From the NCBI RefSeq assembly GCF_016767715.1, contig NZ_CP050145.1, positions 1,302,001-1,366,000 of the forward strand: 64,000 bases of DNA. Reading direction: 5' to 3'. Shown piece after piece: positions 15,863-24,188 of the stretch. A program made the translations under genes and the position numbers. Origin of the DNA: Mycobacteroides chelonae. GTDB taxonomy: Bacteria > Actinomycetota > Actinomycetes > Mycobacteriales > Mycobacteriaceae. The notes under the pieces were generated by a model, which was not told the origin of the DNA, ran no database searches, and worked only from the letters and a program-made list of their open reading frames with translations. The first letter of the stretch is position 1, and each line of letters starts with the position of its first letter.

Positions 15863-17497
15863 TCAGTGCGCAATCGCCTTTTCTGCGCCGATGCCCGTCA
15901 GGGAGCGCACCTCCATCTCGGCGTTCAACCCGGGATCGCCCTTGTCGCTGGAGGTGAGCGTCCCGATGATGCCCAGCAGGAAGGCCAGTGGAATCGACAC
16001 GATGCCCGGATTGGCGAGCGGGAACAAGGCGAAGTCGGCCCCGGGGATCATCGCGGTCTTGGCGCCGGAGACGGCGGGGGAGAAGACGATGAGCACGATG
16101 GTGGAGATCAGGCCGCCGTACATGCTCCACAACGCGCCGCGGGTGTTGAACCGCGCCCAGTACAGCGAGTACACGATGGTCGGCAGATTGGCCGCCGCCG
16201 CGACCGCGAAGGCAAGCGCCACCAGGAACGCGACGTTCTGCCCGTTGGCCAGGATGCCGAGCCCGATCGCGATGACACCCAGCACCACTGCGGTGATCCG
16301 GGACACCCGGACCTGCTCTGCTTCAGAGACATTGTGGCCCTTGATGACCGAGGCGTAGATGTCATGTGCGAAGGAGGCCGATGCGGTGATCGTCAGCCCG
16401 GCCACCACCGCGAGAATCGTGGCGAAGGCCACCGCCGAGATCACCGCCAGCAGGATCACTCCGCCGAGTTCGAAGGCCAACAGTGGTGCGGCCGAGTTCT
16501 GCCCGCCCGCCGCCGCCAGGATGCGATCGGGTCCGACGAGCGCCGCGGCGCCGTAGCCCAGCGCCAGGGTGAACAGATAGAAGGCGCCAATCAGTCCGAT
16601 CGCCCACACCACCGAACGCCGCGCCTCCTTGGCGGTGGGCACGGTGTAGAAGCGCATCAAGACGTGGGGGAGGCCGGCGGTGCCCAGCACCAGCGCGAGT
16701 CCGAGCGACAGGAAGTTGATCTTCGACGTCAACGAGCCGCCGTACTGGGCGCCCGGCGCCAGAACATCGCGGGACGCAACACCTTTGGTGTGACTGTCGG
16801 ACACGGCGTGCTGCGCCGCGCCGATGATGTCGGAGAAGTTGAAACCGAACTTGGCGAATACCGCAGCCGTCATGAGCGCGGCGCCGCTGATCAGCAAGAC
16901 CGCCTTGATGATCTGCACCCAGGTGGTGCCCTTCATTCCGCCCACCAGGACGTAGACGATCATGAGGACACCAACCACGCCGATCACAATCGATTGGCCC
17001 CATCGACTGTGAATGTTGAGCAGGAGTGCCACCAGGCCTCCGGCACCCGCCATCTGCGCGAGTAGGTAGAACAGTGACACCGTCAGGGTGGACGTGGCCG
17101 CCGCCAGACGCACCGGGCGCTGCCTGAGCCGGAAGCTCAGCACATCGGCCATGGTGAACTTGCCTGTGTTGCGCAGTAATTCGGCCACGAGAAGCAGGGC
17201 CACCAGCCAGGCCACCAGGAATCCAATGGAGTACAGGAAGCCGTCATAGCCGTACACCGCGATGGCCCCGGCGATTCCGAGAAAGCTTGCGGCGGAAAGG
17301 TAGTCGCCGGCGATGGCGATGCCGTTCTGTGGGCCGGAGAAGGCGCGGCCGCCGGTGAAGAAGCCCTCTGCGGTCTTGTTGCTGCCGCTGGCCCGGATGA
17401 CGAGGTAGAGGGTGACGGCGACGAAGACGGTGAAGATCGCGATGTTAGTGGCCGGATTACCGACGGTTTCGGCCGCCAGCGTCGATATGGTGCTCAT
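15863..17497 (-). CDS. Sodium/solute symporter, cation-acetate (ActP-like)
   Basis: A 544-residue SSS-family symporter with 13-14 membrane helices. Visible blocks are FTGGRAFSGPQNGIAIAGDY (the N-terminal SSS signature), FRLRQRPVRLAAA, and GGMKGTTWVQIIKAVLL. These match ActP-type acetate/pyruvate carriers, which take up short carboxylates with Na+ or H+. It overlaps the DUF485 gene by ATGA, the same arrangement as E. coli yjcH-actP, which supports the carboxylate assignment. A perfect 18-bp palindrome in front of the pair is a likely operator. Confidence 0.9.
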   Translation of the reverse strand: MSTISTLAAETVGNPATNIAIFTVFVAVTLYLVIRASGSNKTAEGFFTGGRAFSGPQNGIAIAGDYLSAASFLGIAGAIAVYGYDGFLYSIGFLVAWLVALLLVAELLRNTGKFTMADVLSFRLRQRPVRLAAATSTLTVSLFYLLAQMAGAGGLVALLLNIHSRWGQSIVIGVVGVLMIVYVLVGGMKGTTWVQIIKAVLLISGAALMTAAVFAKFGFNFSDIIGAAQHAVSDSHTKGVASRDVLAPGAQYGGSLTSKINFLSLGLALVLGTAGLPHVLMRFYTVPTAKEARRSVVWAIGLIGAFYLFTLALGYGAAALVGPDRILAAAGGQNSAAPLLAFELGGVILLAVISAVAFATILAVVAGLTITASASFAHDIYASVIKGHNVSEAEQVRVSRITAVVLGVIAIGLGILANGQNVAFLVALAFAVAAAANLPTIVYSLYWARFNTRGALWSMYGGLISTIVLIVFSPAVSGAKTAMIPGADFALFPLANPGIVSIPLAFLLGIIGTLTSSDKGDPGLNAEMEVRSLTGIGAEKAIAH

Positions 17498-17826
17498 GCC
17501 TGTTCCACCTCGGCGCGGATGGCCGCGGCCTTCGGATCCAGCTCGCGGTTGGCGAATCTGACGTAGAGGCCGGTGATGACGAAGGTCGTGAGGAACTGGC
17601 CAAGGCCCAGCACGAGTCCCACGTTGATGTTGCCGACGAGTTTGATCGCCATAAAGTCATGGGCGAACGCGCCCAGCACCAGGTACAGGCCGTACCACGC
17701 GAGAAAGAATGCCGTCATGGGAAAAACAAAGCGTCGCAATGTCTTCCGAAGTTCCTGAAACTCCGGGCTGCTCTGGATTTCCAGGGCTCGTTCGGTGGAC
17801 AGCTCGCTAGGATCGATCGCGGTCAA
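17494..17826 (-). CDS. DUF485 membrane protein (YjcH-like)
   Basis: A small membrane protein of about 110 residues with two helices (FPMTAFFLAWYGLYLVLGAF and VLGLGQFLTTFVITGLYVRF), typical of DUF485 partners of acetate symporters. I favour the TTG at 17826 because AAGGAG stands 6 nt before it and the length then fits the family; an ATG at 17886 would add 20 unconserved residues. It is co-transcribed with and translationally coupled (ATGA) to the symporter, perhaps as a subunit or stability factor. Confidence 0.8.
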   Translation of the reverse strand: MTAIDPSELSTERALEIQSSPEFQELRKTLRRFVFPMTAFFLAWYGLYLVLGAFAHDFMAIKLVGNINVGLVLGLGQFLTTFVITGLYVRFANRELDPKAAAIRAEVEQA

Positions 17827-17912
17827 CGCTGGCTCCTTATGGGTACCTGTAAGGGTGCTGGGAGAGCGTAATGAGAGCTGAGTCACAGCGGCGGGGTTTC
17901 TGGCGCTGGTTT

Positions 17913-17930
17913 GTCAGGTGTTCACCTGAC
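17913..17930. promoter_or_regulatory. Perfect 18-bp palindrome, probable operator
   Basis: GTCAGGTG-TT-CACCTGAC, eight-base arms with a two-base centre. It lies between the stop of an ESX-like gene (17950) and the start of the DUF485/symporter pair (17826), in the latter's promoter region. The symmetry suits a homodimeric GntR-, TetR- or MarR-type regulator. The regulator is not encoded next to it. Confidence 0.5.
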
Positions 17931-17949
17931 CGGCTGCGGGAGCGACCGC

Positions 17950-18978
17950 TCACACGCTCCGGTGTACCGATTCATCCCCGTACTGCTGGTTGACCGCGCG
18001 CAAGAACTTCTCGGCATCGGTCGGTTCGACCGGAGGCAGGTGGATTGTTTCGCTGACGATGCCGTCGGGCAGACGTGGCTCGGAGCCGACGTCGGGGATG
18101 AAGTTCTTCAGGGCGCCATCGGTGAAGGGCACGCCGGACTTGACCTGATTGTTGGAGACCAGATCGAATGCCCGCGTCATCGCGTCGCGGGATTCCTCGG
18201 GCAGCGCAGCTTTGATCGCGGCGATCTCGGTGGCGGACTTCCCATCGAAAGACTGCGCGAACTCGTACAGATACTGCAGCTGGTTGGACGGGATGGTGAC
18301 GCTCTTACCCGCGGCGAGATCCTTGAGCTGCCGATCATCCAAGAGTGATGCCGCGTTGACCCTGCTCAGCACGCTCTGATCGCGCTGGCTGTCCGCCTGA
18401 AAATGCTCCCCGTCCCGATTTCCCTGTGCGGGAGTCAGCCCGCAGAAGGGGTTGAACGAGGCCGCCAACTCATCGCAGATGGCGTCGATCTGCTGCTGGG
18501 CTTCCAGTTCGGCGGCCCACCACTTGTCGTAGGCCTTGCGCATCATCCGCGTGAACTTGGCGGCGCTTTGATTCGCCTTCTCGATGACCTCCGAGCTGGC
18601 ATCGGGCTGCATGTTCCAGCTGACGGTGAGGTCCTCGGCCACGGTGTAGCCGTGGTCGCTGGCCTCGTTGTACAGGTCGACCGCCTCGCGGCGGTACTCA
18701 ATCGACTGGAACTCCAAGGTGACCAAGGCCTTCGGGGCGTCATCGAGCAGCACCTGGGTGGCCAGGTAGATCGTCTTCTCGTCACTGGCCGCGGTGTCCT
18801 GGACCGCGCGCGCGGTTTCACCGTCCCACGGAAGGCCGCCGGGCATGTCGACCGAATGTTTGTAGTCCTGGGCGCGATGTTGCAGTTCGGTGGCGGTCAG
18901 CATCGCCAGGCGCAACGGCACGATCGACTGTTCGGGATGGTTGGTCAACAGCCGTCTGGCCGAGTAATCCGACTTCAT
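17950..18978 (-). CDS. Short relative of the ESX-linked 799-residue protein
   Basis: A 342-residue protein. Helical N-terminal portion (LTATELQHRAQDYKHSVDMP), then a middle (about 205-310: LLDDRQLKDLAAGKSVTIPS, NQLQYLYEFAQSF, NNQVKSG) that parallels the 205-300 region of the protein at 2216-4615 in order and spacing. It ends soon after, so the long C-terminal section of the larger protein is missing. It overlaps the upstream 97-codon gene by ATGA. Probably an ESX-associated protein; whether it is a complete short form or a truncation cannot be told here. Confidence 0.6.
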   Translation of the reverse strand: MKSDYSARRLLTNHPEQSIVPLRLAMLTATELQHRAQDYKHSVDMPGGLPWDGETARAVQDTAASDEKTIYLATQVLLDDAPKALVTLEFQSIEYRREAVDLYNEASDHGYTVAEDLTVSWNMQPDASSEVIEKANQSAAKFTRMMRKAYDKWWAAELEAQQQIDAICDELAASFNPFCGLTPAQGNRDGEHFQADSQRDQSVLSRVNAASLLDDRQLKDLAAGKSVTIPSNQLQYLYEFAQSFDGKSATEIAAIKAALPEESRDAMTRAFDLVSNNQVKSGVPFTDGALKNFIPDVGSEPRLPDGIVSETIHLPPVEPTDAEKFLRAVNQQYGDESVHRSV

Positions 18979-19268
18979 TGCGGCCTCGACAGGGACGCGG
19001 CCGAAAGGATGGTTTGGCGCACGTACTCTTCGGTATCCCCGAACCGGGTCTGTGCTTGCTCGGACAAGTCAGCCATGTTGACGCAGCGCGCCGCGAACAT
19101 GCGCTGTAGCTCGGGGATGACTTCGGTGACCAGTCGTCTGACGGCGGTCAGCGATGGAGCATCCCCCGCTTCGACCCTCGTGGGGTTGTCGGCCCGGCTG
19201 CACAGTTTGTGGGCCTGTTCTCGTAATTCCGGCGACAGCTTGCGCAACGCCTCTAGATCAACGTCCAA
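18975..19268 (-). CDS. Small helical ESX-like partner protein
   Basis: A 97-residue helical protein (MDVDLEALRKLSPELREQAH, ending LSAASLSRPQ) with no signal peptide, of the size of WXG100/EspC-type secretion partners but without a W-x-G motif. It overlaps the following 342-codon gene by ATGA, repeating the small-partner-then-large-protein order seen at 4967-2216. That context is the main support for an ESX link. Confidence 0.6.
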   Translation of the reverse strand: MDVDLEALRKLSPELREQAHKLCSRADNPTRVEAGDAPSLTAVRRLVTEVIPELQRMFAARCVNMADLSEQAQTRFGDTEEYVRQTILSAASLSRPQ

Positions 19269-19375
19269 TTGGCCTGACAGCGGCAGCCTCCCCGAACACT
19301 GTGATCTTGGTCGCCCAAGTTGCCGTAGCGTAGCACCGCTGGCGTTGTCAAAGTTCAGAAGGAAGGAATGTCACA

Positions 19376-19960
19376 TTGGCGAAATTGCAGCTTGCGCAAG
19401 ATCCGGCCGCCGATGAGTTGCTGGAGGAGAATCCGCTAGCGCTTCTGATCGCCATGCTCCTCGATCAACAGATCCCGATGGAAGTGGCGTTCGCCGGGCC
19501 GAAGAAGATCGCCGACCGGATCGGCGGTATCGACGCGCACCAGATTGCGGAATACGACCCCGACAAGTTTGTGGCCTTATGCTCCGAACGGCCCGCGATC
19601 CATCGCTTCCCCGGCTCGATGGCCAAGCGCGTCCAGGTGCTCGCGCAGGAGATCGTTGATGAGTACGACGGCCGCGCCGAGAACATCTGGAAGACCGGCG
19701 ATCCGAACGGGGCCGAGCTGCTCAAGCGGCTCAAGGCGCTGCCTGGTTTCGGTGAGCAGAAGGCAAAGATCTTTGTGGCGCTGCTCGGCAAGCAATACGG
19801 GGTGCAGCCGAAGGATTGGCGCAAGGCCGCCGGAAATTATGGCGAGAAGGACACCCATCTGTCGGTTGCGGACGTCGTCGACGGCGAGTCGCTGGGGCTG
19901 GTGCGCGCCCACAAGAAAGAAATGAAGGCTGCGGCAAAAGCAAAGGCGGCCAAGGCATAA
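19376..19960 (+). CDS. HhH-GPD-type base-excision repair protein
   Basis: A 194-residue protein of the actinobacterial HhH-GPD family. MLLDQQIPMEVAFAGPKKIA opens the fold and LKALPGFGEQKAKIFVALLG is the helix-hairpin-helix, with an acidic segment behind it. It lacks the C-terminal Cys cluster of endonuclease III and the Ala/Lys-rich tail is short. The start is the TTG at 19376 with GGAAGGA upstream; the nearby ATG is out of frame. A DNA glycosylase role is likely from the family, with the substrate base unknown. Confidence 0.85.
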   Translation: MAKLQLAQDPAADELLEENPLALLIAMLLDQQIPMEVAFAGPKKIADRIGGIDAHQIAEYDPDKFVALCSERPAIHRFPGSMAKRVQVLAQEIVDEYDGRAENIWKTGDPNGAELLKRLKALPGFGEQKAKIFVALLGKQYGVQPKDWRKAAGNYGEKDTHLSVADVVDGESLGLVRAHKKEMKAAAKAKAAKA

Positions 19961-19989
19961 AGCCCTGACCGCCTCGCTTGTGTCGTGAA

Positions 19990-20640
19990 CTACGGCAGCG
20001 CCGCGAACAGCGGTGCCGACGGGACCACCCCAACACCGGGAGCGGTCGCGGCGGGCAGCCCGGCGACGGGAGCCGCTGCGGCTGCCGGGATTCCGTTGAC
20101 CAGGGCCGGCGGAATCAGCGTCTGCTGCACTCCGGCAGGCAGCAGCTTGGGCAGGTTGGTGGCCCACAGATCAACGGTCTGGGTGACACCGTCTGCGCCG
20201 GGGATCTGCGAAACGCCGGGCACGCTGCTGGTTGCGGGAACAGACGCGGGGGACAGCGCCTGGGCGGCTGCCGGCGTCAGTGCCTGAGCGGCCGGAGGCA
20301 GCGCAGGTGCGGCGGGCGCCAGGCCCGGAACCTGAGCAGCCGGTGCGGCAGGAGCCAGGCCCGGAACCTGAGCAGCCGGTGCCGCGGGAGCGACGGCGGG
20401 CAGCGCCGGTGCGGCCGGTGCGGCGATGGCGGCGGGTGCTGCGGGAGCAACCGGTGCGGCGGCGGGCGCGTTACCGAAGCCCGAAGCTGCCTGGCCCAGG
20501 ATCGCGGCGGGGTTGGTCGGGTTCGGCCCCGGGGCGGGGATGGGGTCAGCGCTGGCGGTCGACGCCAGGCCCAGCGCCAGGCCGGCCGACGCGAAGGCCG
20601 CGATCGACGCGCCCATGAAGACGTTGGTGATCCGTGACAT
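19990..20640 (-). CDS. Secreted Pro/Ala-rich protein (Rv1158c-like)
   Basis: A 216-residue exported protein. Signal peptide MSRITNVFMGASIAAFASAG, cleaved after about ASTASA, then a low-complexity Ala/Pro stretch (about 35-140) with an in-frame 12-residue tandem repeat, and a more ordered tail (VTQTVDLWATNLPKLLPAGV). It resembles secreted Ala/Pro-rich proteins of mycobacteria, and its position next to pimE matches Rv1158c. Cell-wall association is probable; a molecular function is not known. Confidence 0.8.
   Translation of the reverse strand: MSRITNVFMGASIAAFASAGLALGLASTASADPIPAPGPNPTNPAAILGQAASGFGNAPAAAPVAPAAPAAIAAPAAPALPAVAPAAPAAQVPGLAPAAPAAQVPGLAPAAPALPPAAQALTPAAAQALSPASVPATSSVPGVSQIPGADGVTQTVDLWATNLPKLLPAGVQQTLIPPALVNGIPAAAAAPVAGLPAATAPGVGVVPSAPLFAALP
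20318..20389. repeat. 36-bp tandem repeat inside the Pro/Ala-rich gene
   Basis: Two copies with a 36-bp period: 29 bases are identical between 20318-20346 and 20354-20382. They encode a duplicated 12-residue unit around QVPGLAPAAPA. The copies keep the frame. Such repeats often vary in number between strains. Confidence 0.8.
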
Positions 20641-20699
20641 ATTGAACTCCAATGCTGTTTCGCTAGACGTGATTACTGGTGTTAAACGCCAAGGTAATC

Positions 20700-20723
20700 C
20701 GTTACGCGTGTTACTCAAGTGAC
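20700..20723. promoter_or_regulatory. Triple direct repeat in the divergent pimE region
   Basis: Three hexamers with exact 9-bp periodicity: CGTTAC (20700), TGTTAC (20709), AGTGAC (20718). On the minus strand they read GTCACT, GTAACA, GTAACG. This recalls the GTnAC half-sites of the response regulator MtrA, though the 9-bp period is shorter than the spacing I remember for the ripA promoter. The position suits control of the secreted protein gene, pimE, or both. Confidence 0.35.
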
Positions 20724-20736
20724 GCGTGTGGCGTAG

Positions 20737-22020
20737 ATGGAACCGTTACCAAAACGAGTGAGCGAGGTTATCGAAGCCCCGATGAGAACAGAGCCGACCA
20801 GGGCGAATGCCGAGCCCCAGGTTTCGACACGCGGCGCGTCGGCGTGGCGGCGTGTCCGCGAATGGGGTCCGTGGCTGTTGGCGCTGAGTGTCGCGGTGCG
20901 CCTCGCCTGGGCGTACCTAACGCCGCACGGTGCCGACCTTGTGGACCTGCATGTGTACGTCAGCGGTCCGGCAACTCTGGGCCACGGCAATCTCTACGAG
21001 TTCACCTACCCGGACAAGACGCCGGACTTTCCGCTGCCCTTCACCTATCCGCCCTTTGCGGCAGTGGTGTTCTGGCCGCTGCACCTGCTTCCGTTCAGTC
21101 TGCTCGGACTGTGCTGGATTCTGGGCACCATCGCCGCGCTCTACGCGGTGGTCCGGCTGAGTCAGCGGTTACTCGGATTCGACGACGCGCGTGGGGCCGC
21201 CGTGTGGACGGCCGTGACCATGTGGACCGAACCGGTGCGTTCGACCCTGGACTACGGGCAAATCAATGTGTTGTTGATGCTGCTGATCTTGCTGGCGGTG
21301 ACGTCGTCACGGTGGTGGATCTCCGGAACGCTGGTGGGACTCGCAGGCGGGGTGAAGCTGACTCCTTTGGTCTCCGGCCTCTACTTCCTGGGTGCGCGCC
21401 GCTGGGCGACCGCCATCTGGGCCGCGGTGGTCTTTGTGCTGACCGTGCTGGTGGGCATCGCGGTGGTCGGGGAGCAGGGGCGCTACTACTTCACCGATCT
21501 GTTGGGTAAGCCGGACCGGATCGGGCCGATCGCCACCGTGTTCAACCAGTCCTGGCGGGGCGGGATCTCCAGGATTCTCGGCCACGACGCGGGCTCGGGA
21601 GCACTGGTGCTGGTGGCATACCTGGTGACAGCGGTGCTGGCCTTTTTCGCCTGGCGGGCCGTGGACGACAGGTTGGGGCGGATCTGCGTGGTGCAGATGT
21701 TCGGTCTGCTCATCTCGCCCATCTCGTGGACACACCATTGGGTGTGGATGGTTCCGTTCATGGTGTGGCTGCTCCACGGGCCCTGGCGAGAAAAACTGGG
21801 CGCGAAGATCTTTGGGTACGGATGGCTGGTGCTGTTACTGGTCGGGGTGCCGTGGCTGCTCAGCTTCGCCCAACCGGACATCTGGCGCATCGACCGGCCC
21901 TGGCCATTGGCATGGGCCGGGCTGGTGGACATTGTGGCGGCAATGGCGACGTTGACCTGGATGGCGGTGACGGGGATCAGGTCACGGGCTTGGAATCGGG
22001 AAGTTTCGCCCACCGGCTAG
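20737..22020 (+). CDS. pimE: Polyprenol-phosphate-mannose-dependent alpha-1,2-mannosyltransferase PimE
   Basis: A 427-residue polytopic GT87/GT-C enzyme. Its expected reaction is transfer of the fifth mannose, from polyprenyl-phosphate mannose, to AcPIM4 on the outer leaflet, committing it to polar PIMs. The first loop after helix 1 has [14 protein letters not shown], containing the acidic site expected of the catalytic Asp. About ten further helices follow, with [15 protein letters not shown] and [15 protein letters not shown] typical of GT87. The start could be ATG 20737 or ATG 20782. Synteny (Pro/Ala-rich gene before; phhB and mutT2 after) supports pimE rather than another GT87 paralogue. 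Confidence 0.82.
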   Translation: MEPLPKRVSEVIEAPMRTEPTRANAEPQVSTRGASAWRRVREWGPWLLALSVAVRLAWAYLTPHGADLVDLHVYVSGPATLGHGNLYEFTYPDKTPDFPLPFTYPPFAAVVFWPLHLLPFSLLGLCWILGTIAALYAVVRLSQRLLGFDDARGAAVWTAVTMWTEPVRSTLDYGQINVLLMLLILLAVTSSRWWISGTLVGLAGGVKLTPLVSGLYFLGARRWATAIWAAVVFVLTVLVGIAVVGEQGRYYFTDLLGKPDRIGPIATVFNQSWRGGISRILGHDAGSGALVLVAYLVTAVLAFFAWRAVDDRLGRICVVQMFGLLISPISWTHHWVWMVPFMVWLLHGPWREKLGAKIFGYGWLVLLLVGVPWLLSFAQPDIWRIDRPWPLAWAGLVDIVAAMATLTWMAVTGIRSRAWNREVSPTG

Positions 22021-22030
22021 CGTTGCGGCC

Positions 22031-22837
22031 ATGCCTGAACATTGGACCGTCCTGGTCACCGGTGCTTCCAGCGGGATCGGCGCGAGCGCGGCCCGGATCT
22101 TCGTCGAGCGCGGGCACCGCGTCTTCGGTACCAGCCGTAATCCGGACACCATCACCGACCGCATCGCCGGGGTGCAGTATCTGCGGCTGGACCAAACCGA
22201 CAAGGCCAGCATCGCCGAATGTGTCGCGCAGGCGGGCGAGGTGGACATCCTGGTCAACAACGCCGGAGAAAGTCAGATCGGCGCGCTGGAAGACATCTCC
22301 ATCGATGACTTCGAGAAGCTGTATACCACCAATGTCTTTGGGCCCGTGGCGCTTACCAAAGCGGTGCTACCCGGGATGCGGGAACGGCGCCGCGGCGCCA
22401 TCGTGATGGTGGGGTCGATGGCAGGCACCTTGCACGTGCCCTTTCGGTCGACCTACAGCTCGGCTAAATCGGCATTGCACACCGTGGCCGACTGCCTGCG
22501 GTACGAGGTCGCGCCGTTCGGGATAACGGTAAGCACCGTGGAACCCGGCGTCATCGCCACGGGGATCGAGACGCGGCGCAATCGCATCGTGGCCGAGGGA
22601 TCCGCCTACCGCGAAGCATTCCGGACGGTCGACGCGGCCATGGCCGCGCGGGAACAGCACGGCATGGCCACCGATGACCTGGCCCGCCTGGTTGTGGACG
22701 TGGCGCTGAATCCGAACCCGAAGCCTTTGTACGCCAAGGGCAGTAACGCCCCGCTCATCATGGCCGCGCAACGGCTACTGCCCGCCCGGCTGTTCCTGAA
22801 GTTCTTGGCGCGCATGCACGGACTGAAGGTGGGGTAG
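22031..22837 (+). CDS. Short-chain dehydrogenase/reductase
   Basis: A 268-residue classical SDR. NAD(P)-binding TGASSGIGASAARIF at about residues 10-24, NNAGES at about 76, catalytic Ser before YSSAKSAL (Tyr-x3-Lys) and PGVIATGIETRR after it. The Arg-rich loop after strand 2 (TSRNPD) favours NADP. It lies 10 bp after pimE and 3 bp before purU, so it is likely in one transcript with them. The substrate is unknown; lipids and ketones are common for this class. Confidence 0.88.
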   Translation: MPEHWTVLVTGASSGIGASAARIFVERGHRVFGTSRNPDTITDRIAGVQYLRLDQTDKASIAECVAQAGEVDILVNNAGESQIGALEDISIDDFEKLYTTNVFGPVALTKAVLPGMRERRRGAIVMVGSMAGTLHVPFRSTYSSAKSALHTVADCLRYEVAPFGITVSTVEPGVIATGIETRRNRIVAEGSAYREAFRTVDAAMAAREQHGMATDDLARLVVDVALNPNPKPLYAKGSNAPLIMAAQRLLPARLFLKFLARMHGLKVG

Positions 22838-22840
22838 GGC

Positions 22841-23749
22841 GTGTTTCCCATATCTCCCCAAGGGGCCCACCCCACGGGCTCGTCGGATGCCTTCCACTCC
22901 AAGGACATCGGCAGGCTGCTGCTGCAATGCCCCGACCGGATCGGCGTGGTCGCCGCCGTCAGCGCGTTCCTGGCCGAGGCCGGCGCGAGCATCATCTCGC
23001 TGGCGCAGTACTCGACGGAACCGCAGGGTGGCTGGTTCATGCAGCGCACCGTCTTTCACCGTTCCGGGCTCAGCGCCGCACGCGAAGACATGGAGAAGCG
23101 ATTCGCTTCCATCGCTGAAGAATTCGACATCCAGTACCGATTCAGTGAGGCCGCCAAGCCCAAGAGAGTCGCGATCATGGTGTCGCGTACAGATCACTGC
23201 CTGCTGGACCTGTTGTGGCGCAACCGTCGCGGCGAACTCGACATGTCGATCGTGATGGTGATCTCCAACCACCCCGATCTTGCCGATCAGGTGCGCTCAT
23301 TTGGGCTGCCCTTCGTGCATATCCCGGCAACTCGCGAGAACCGCGCCGAAGCCGAACGCAAGCAGCTGGACCTGCTGCAGGGAAACGTCGACCTGGTGGT
23401 CCTGGCTCGATACATGCAGATCCTGTCGCCGGAATTTCTCAACGAGATCAGTTGCCCGCTGATCAACATCCACCATTCATTTCTCCCCGCGTTCACCGGC
23501 GCCATGCCGTATCGCCGTGCGCGGGAACGCGGCGTGAAAATGATCGGCGCCACAGCGCATTACGTGACAGCGGAGCTGGACGAGGGGCCGATCATCGAGC
23601 AGGACGTGATCCGGGTCGACCACACGCACACCGTCGAAGACCTGGTGCGGCTCGGTTCCGATGTGGAACGCCTGGTGCTGTCGCGTGCGGTTGCCTGGCA
23701 CTGCGAGGACCGGGTCATGCGACACGGCAACGTCACCGCGATCTTGTAA
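22841..23749 (+). CDS. purU: Formyltetrahydrofolate deformylase PurU
   Basis: A 302-residue enzyme that hydrolyses 10-formyl-THF to THF and formate, balancing one-carbon pools. N-terminal ACT domain (GRLLLQCPDRIGVVAAVSAF onward) and C-terminal formyltransferase-like domain with INIHHSFLPAFTGAMPY, the catalytic Asn-His segment, and ATAHYVTAELDEGPIIEQD with the catalytic Asp. GTG start, 3 bp after the SDR stop. Length and motif spacing are normal for the family. Confidence 0.95.
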   Translation: MFPISPQGAHPTGSSDAFHSKDIGRLLLQCPDRIGVVAAVSAFLAEAGASIISLAQYSTEPQGGWFMQRTVFHRSGLSAAREDMEKRFASIAEEFDIQYRFSEAAKPKRVAIMVSRTDHCLLDLLWRNRRGELDMSIVMVISNHPDLADQVRSFGLPFVHIPATRENRAEAERKQLDLLQGNVDLVVLARYMQILSPEFLNEISCPLINIHHSFLPAFTGAMPYRRARERGVKMIGATAHYVTAELDEGPIIEQDVIRVDHTHTVEDLVRLGSDVERLVLSRAVAWHCEDRVMRHGNVTAIL

Positions 23750-23790
23750 AAGTCCGCAGCGCCCGAGTTCCTCGGCATCCACTGTCCTGT

Positions 23791-23858
23791 TGCCCGCGTC
23801 TATGCGACAACTAGGGCAGTGCAGAGCCGGTAACACGTTTGTCGCATAGACGCGGGCA
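23791..23858. repeat. Perfect 20-bp inverted repeat with a 28-bp centre
   Basis: The arms are 23791-23810 and 23839-23858. They are exact reverse complements (core GCGTCTATGCGACAA), and symmetry stops on both sides. It sits in the gap between the convergent purU and phhB genes. There is no T-run, and the 28-nt centre is long for an intrinsic terminator. It could be a long-stem bidirectional terminator, a protein-binding palindrome or a small palindromic repeat element. Confidence 0.8.
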
Positions 23859-23877
23859 GGGCCGATGTGGCATGGAC

Positions 23878-24162
23878 CTAGCGGTCGGTCTGCGTGTCGA
23901 TGGTTTCGGCCAGTGCCAGATCCTTGTCGGTGATGCCACCTTCGGAATGCGTGGACAGCACGAATGTCACGGTGCGCCATCGGATATCGATATCGGGGTG
24001 ATGATCGGCGGCTTCCGCGTGCTCGGCGATGCGGCGTACCGCGTCGATTCCGTCGAGAAAGGCGTCGAACTTGACCGTGCGGCGCAGGGAGTCGCCCTCG
24101 CGGGTCCACCCGGGAAGCTCGGCGAGCGCTGCGTTGATCTGGTCATCGGTGAGCAGGGCCAT
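23878..24162 (-). CDS. phhB: Pterin-4a-carbinolamine dehydratase-like protein
   Basis: A 94-residue PCD/DCoH-fold protein. The signature [20 protein letters not shown] has the paired His and Pro-Asp of the family, and the helix-strand order is complete ([19 protein letters not shown]). The enzyme dehydrates 4a-hydroxytetrahydropterins, or has another pterin-linked role in bacteria without phenylalanine hydroxylase. The ATG at 24162 is preferred over a TTG one codon upstream. Its gene order (pimE side, then mutT2) is as in M. tuberculosis. Confidence 0.9.
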   Translation of the reverse strand: MALLTDDQINAALAELPGWTREGDSLRRTVKFDAFLDGIDAVRRIAEHAEAADHHPDIDIRWRTVTFVLSTHSEGGITDKDLALAETIDTQTDR

Positions 24163-24188
24163 CAACTCAACGTATAGCGTCGACCACC

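Noticed and set aside
19945..19973. Possible bidirectional terminator between the HhH gene and the Pro/Ala-rich gene
   Set aside because: GGCGG and CCGCC can pair, but with a large internal loop and no T-run; too weak to annotate.
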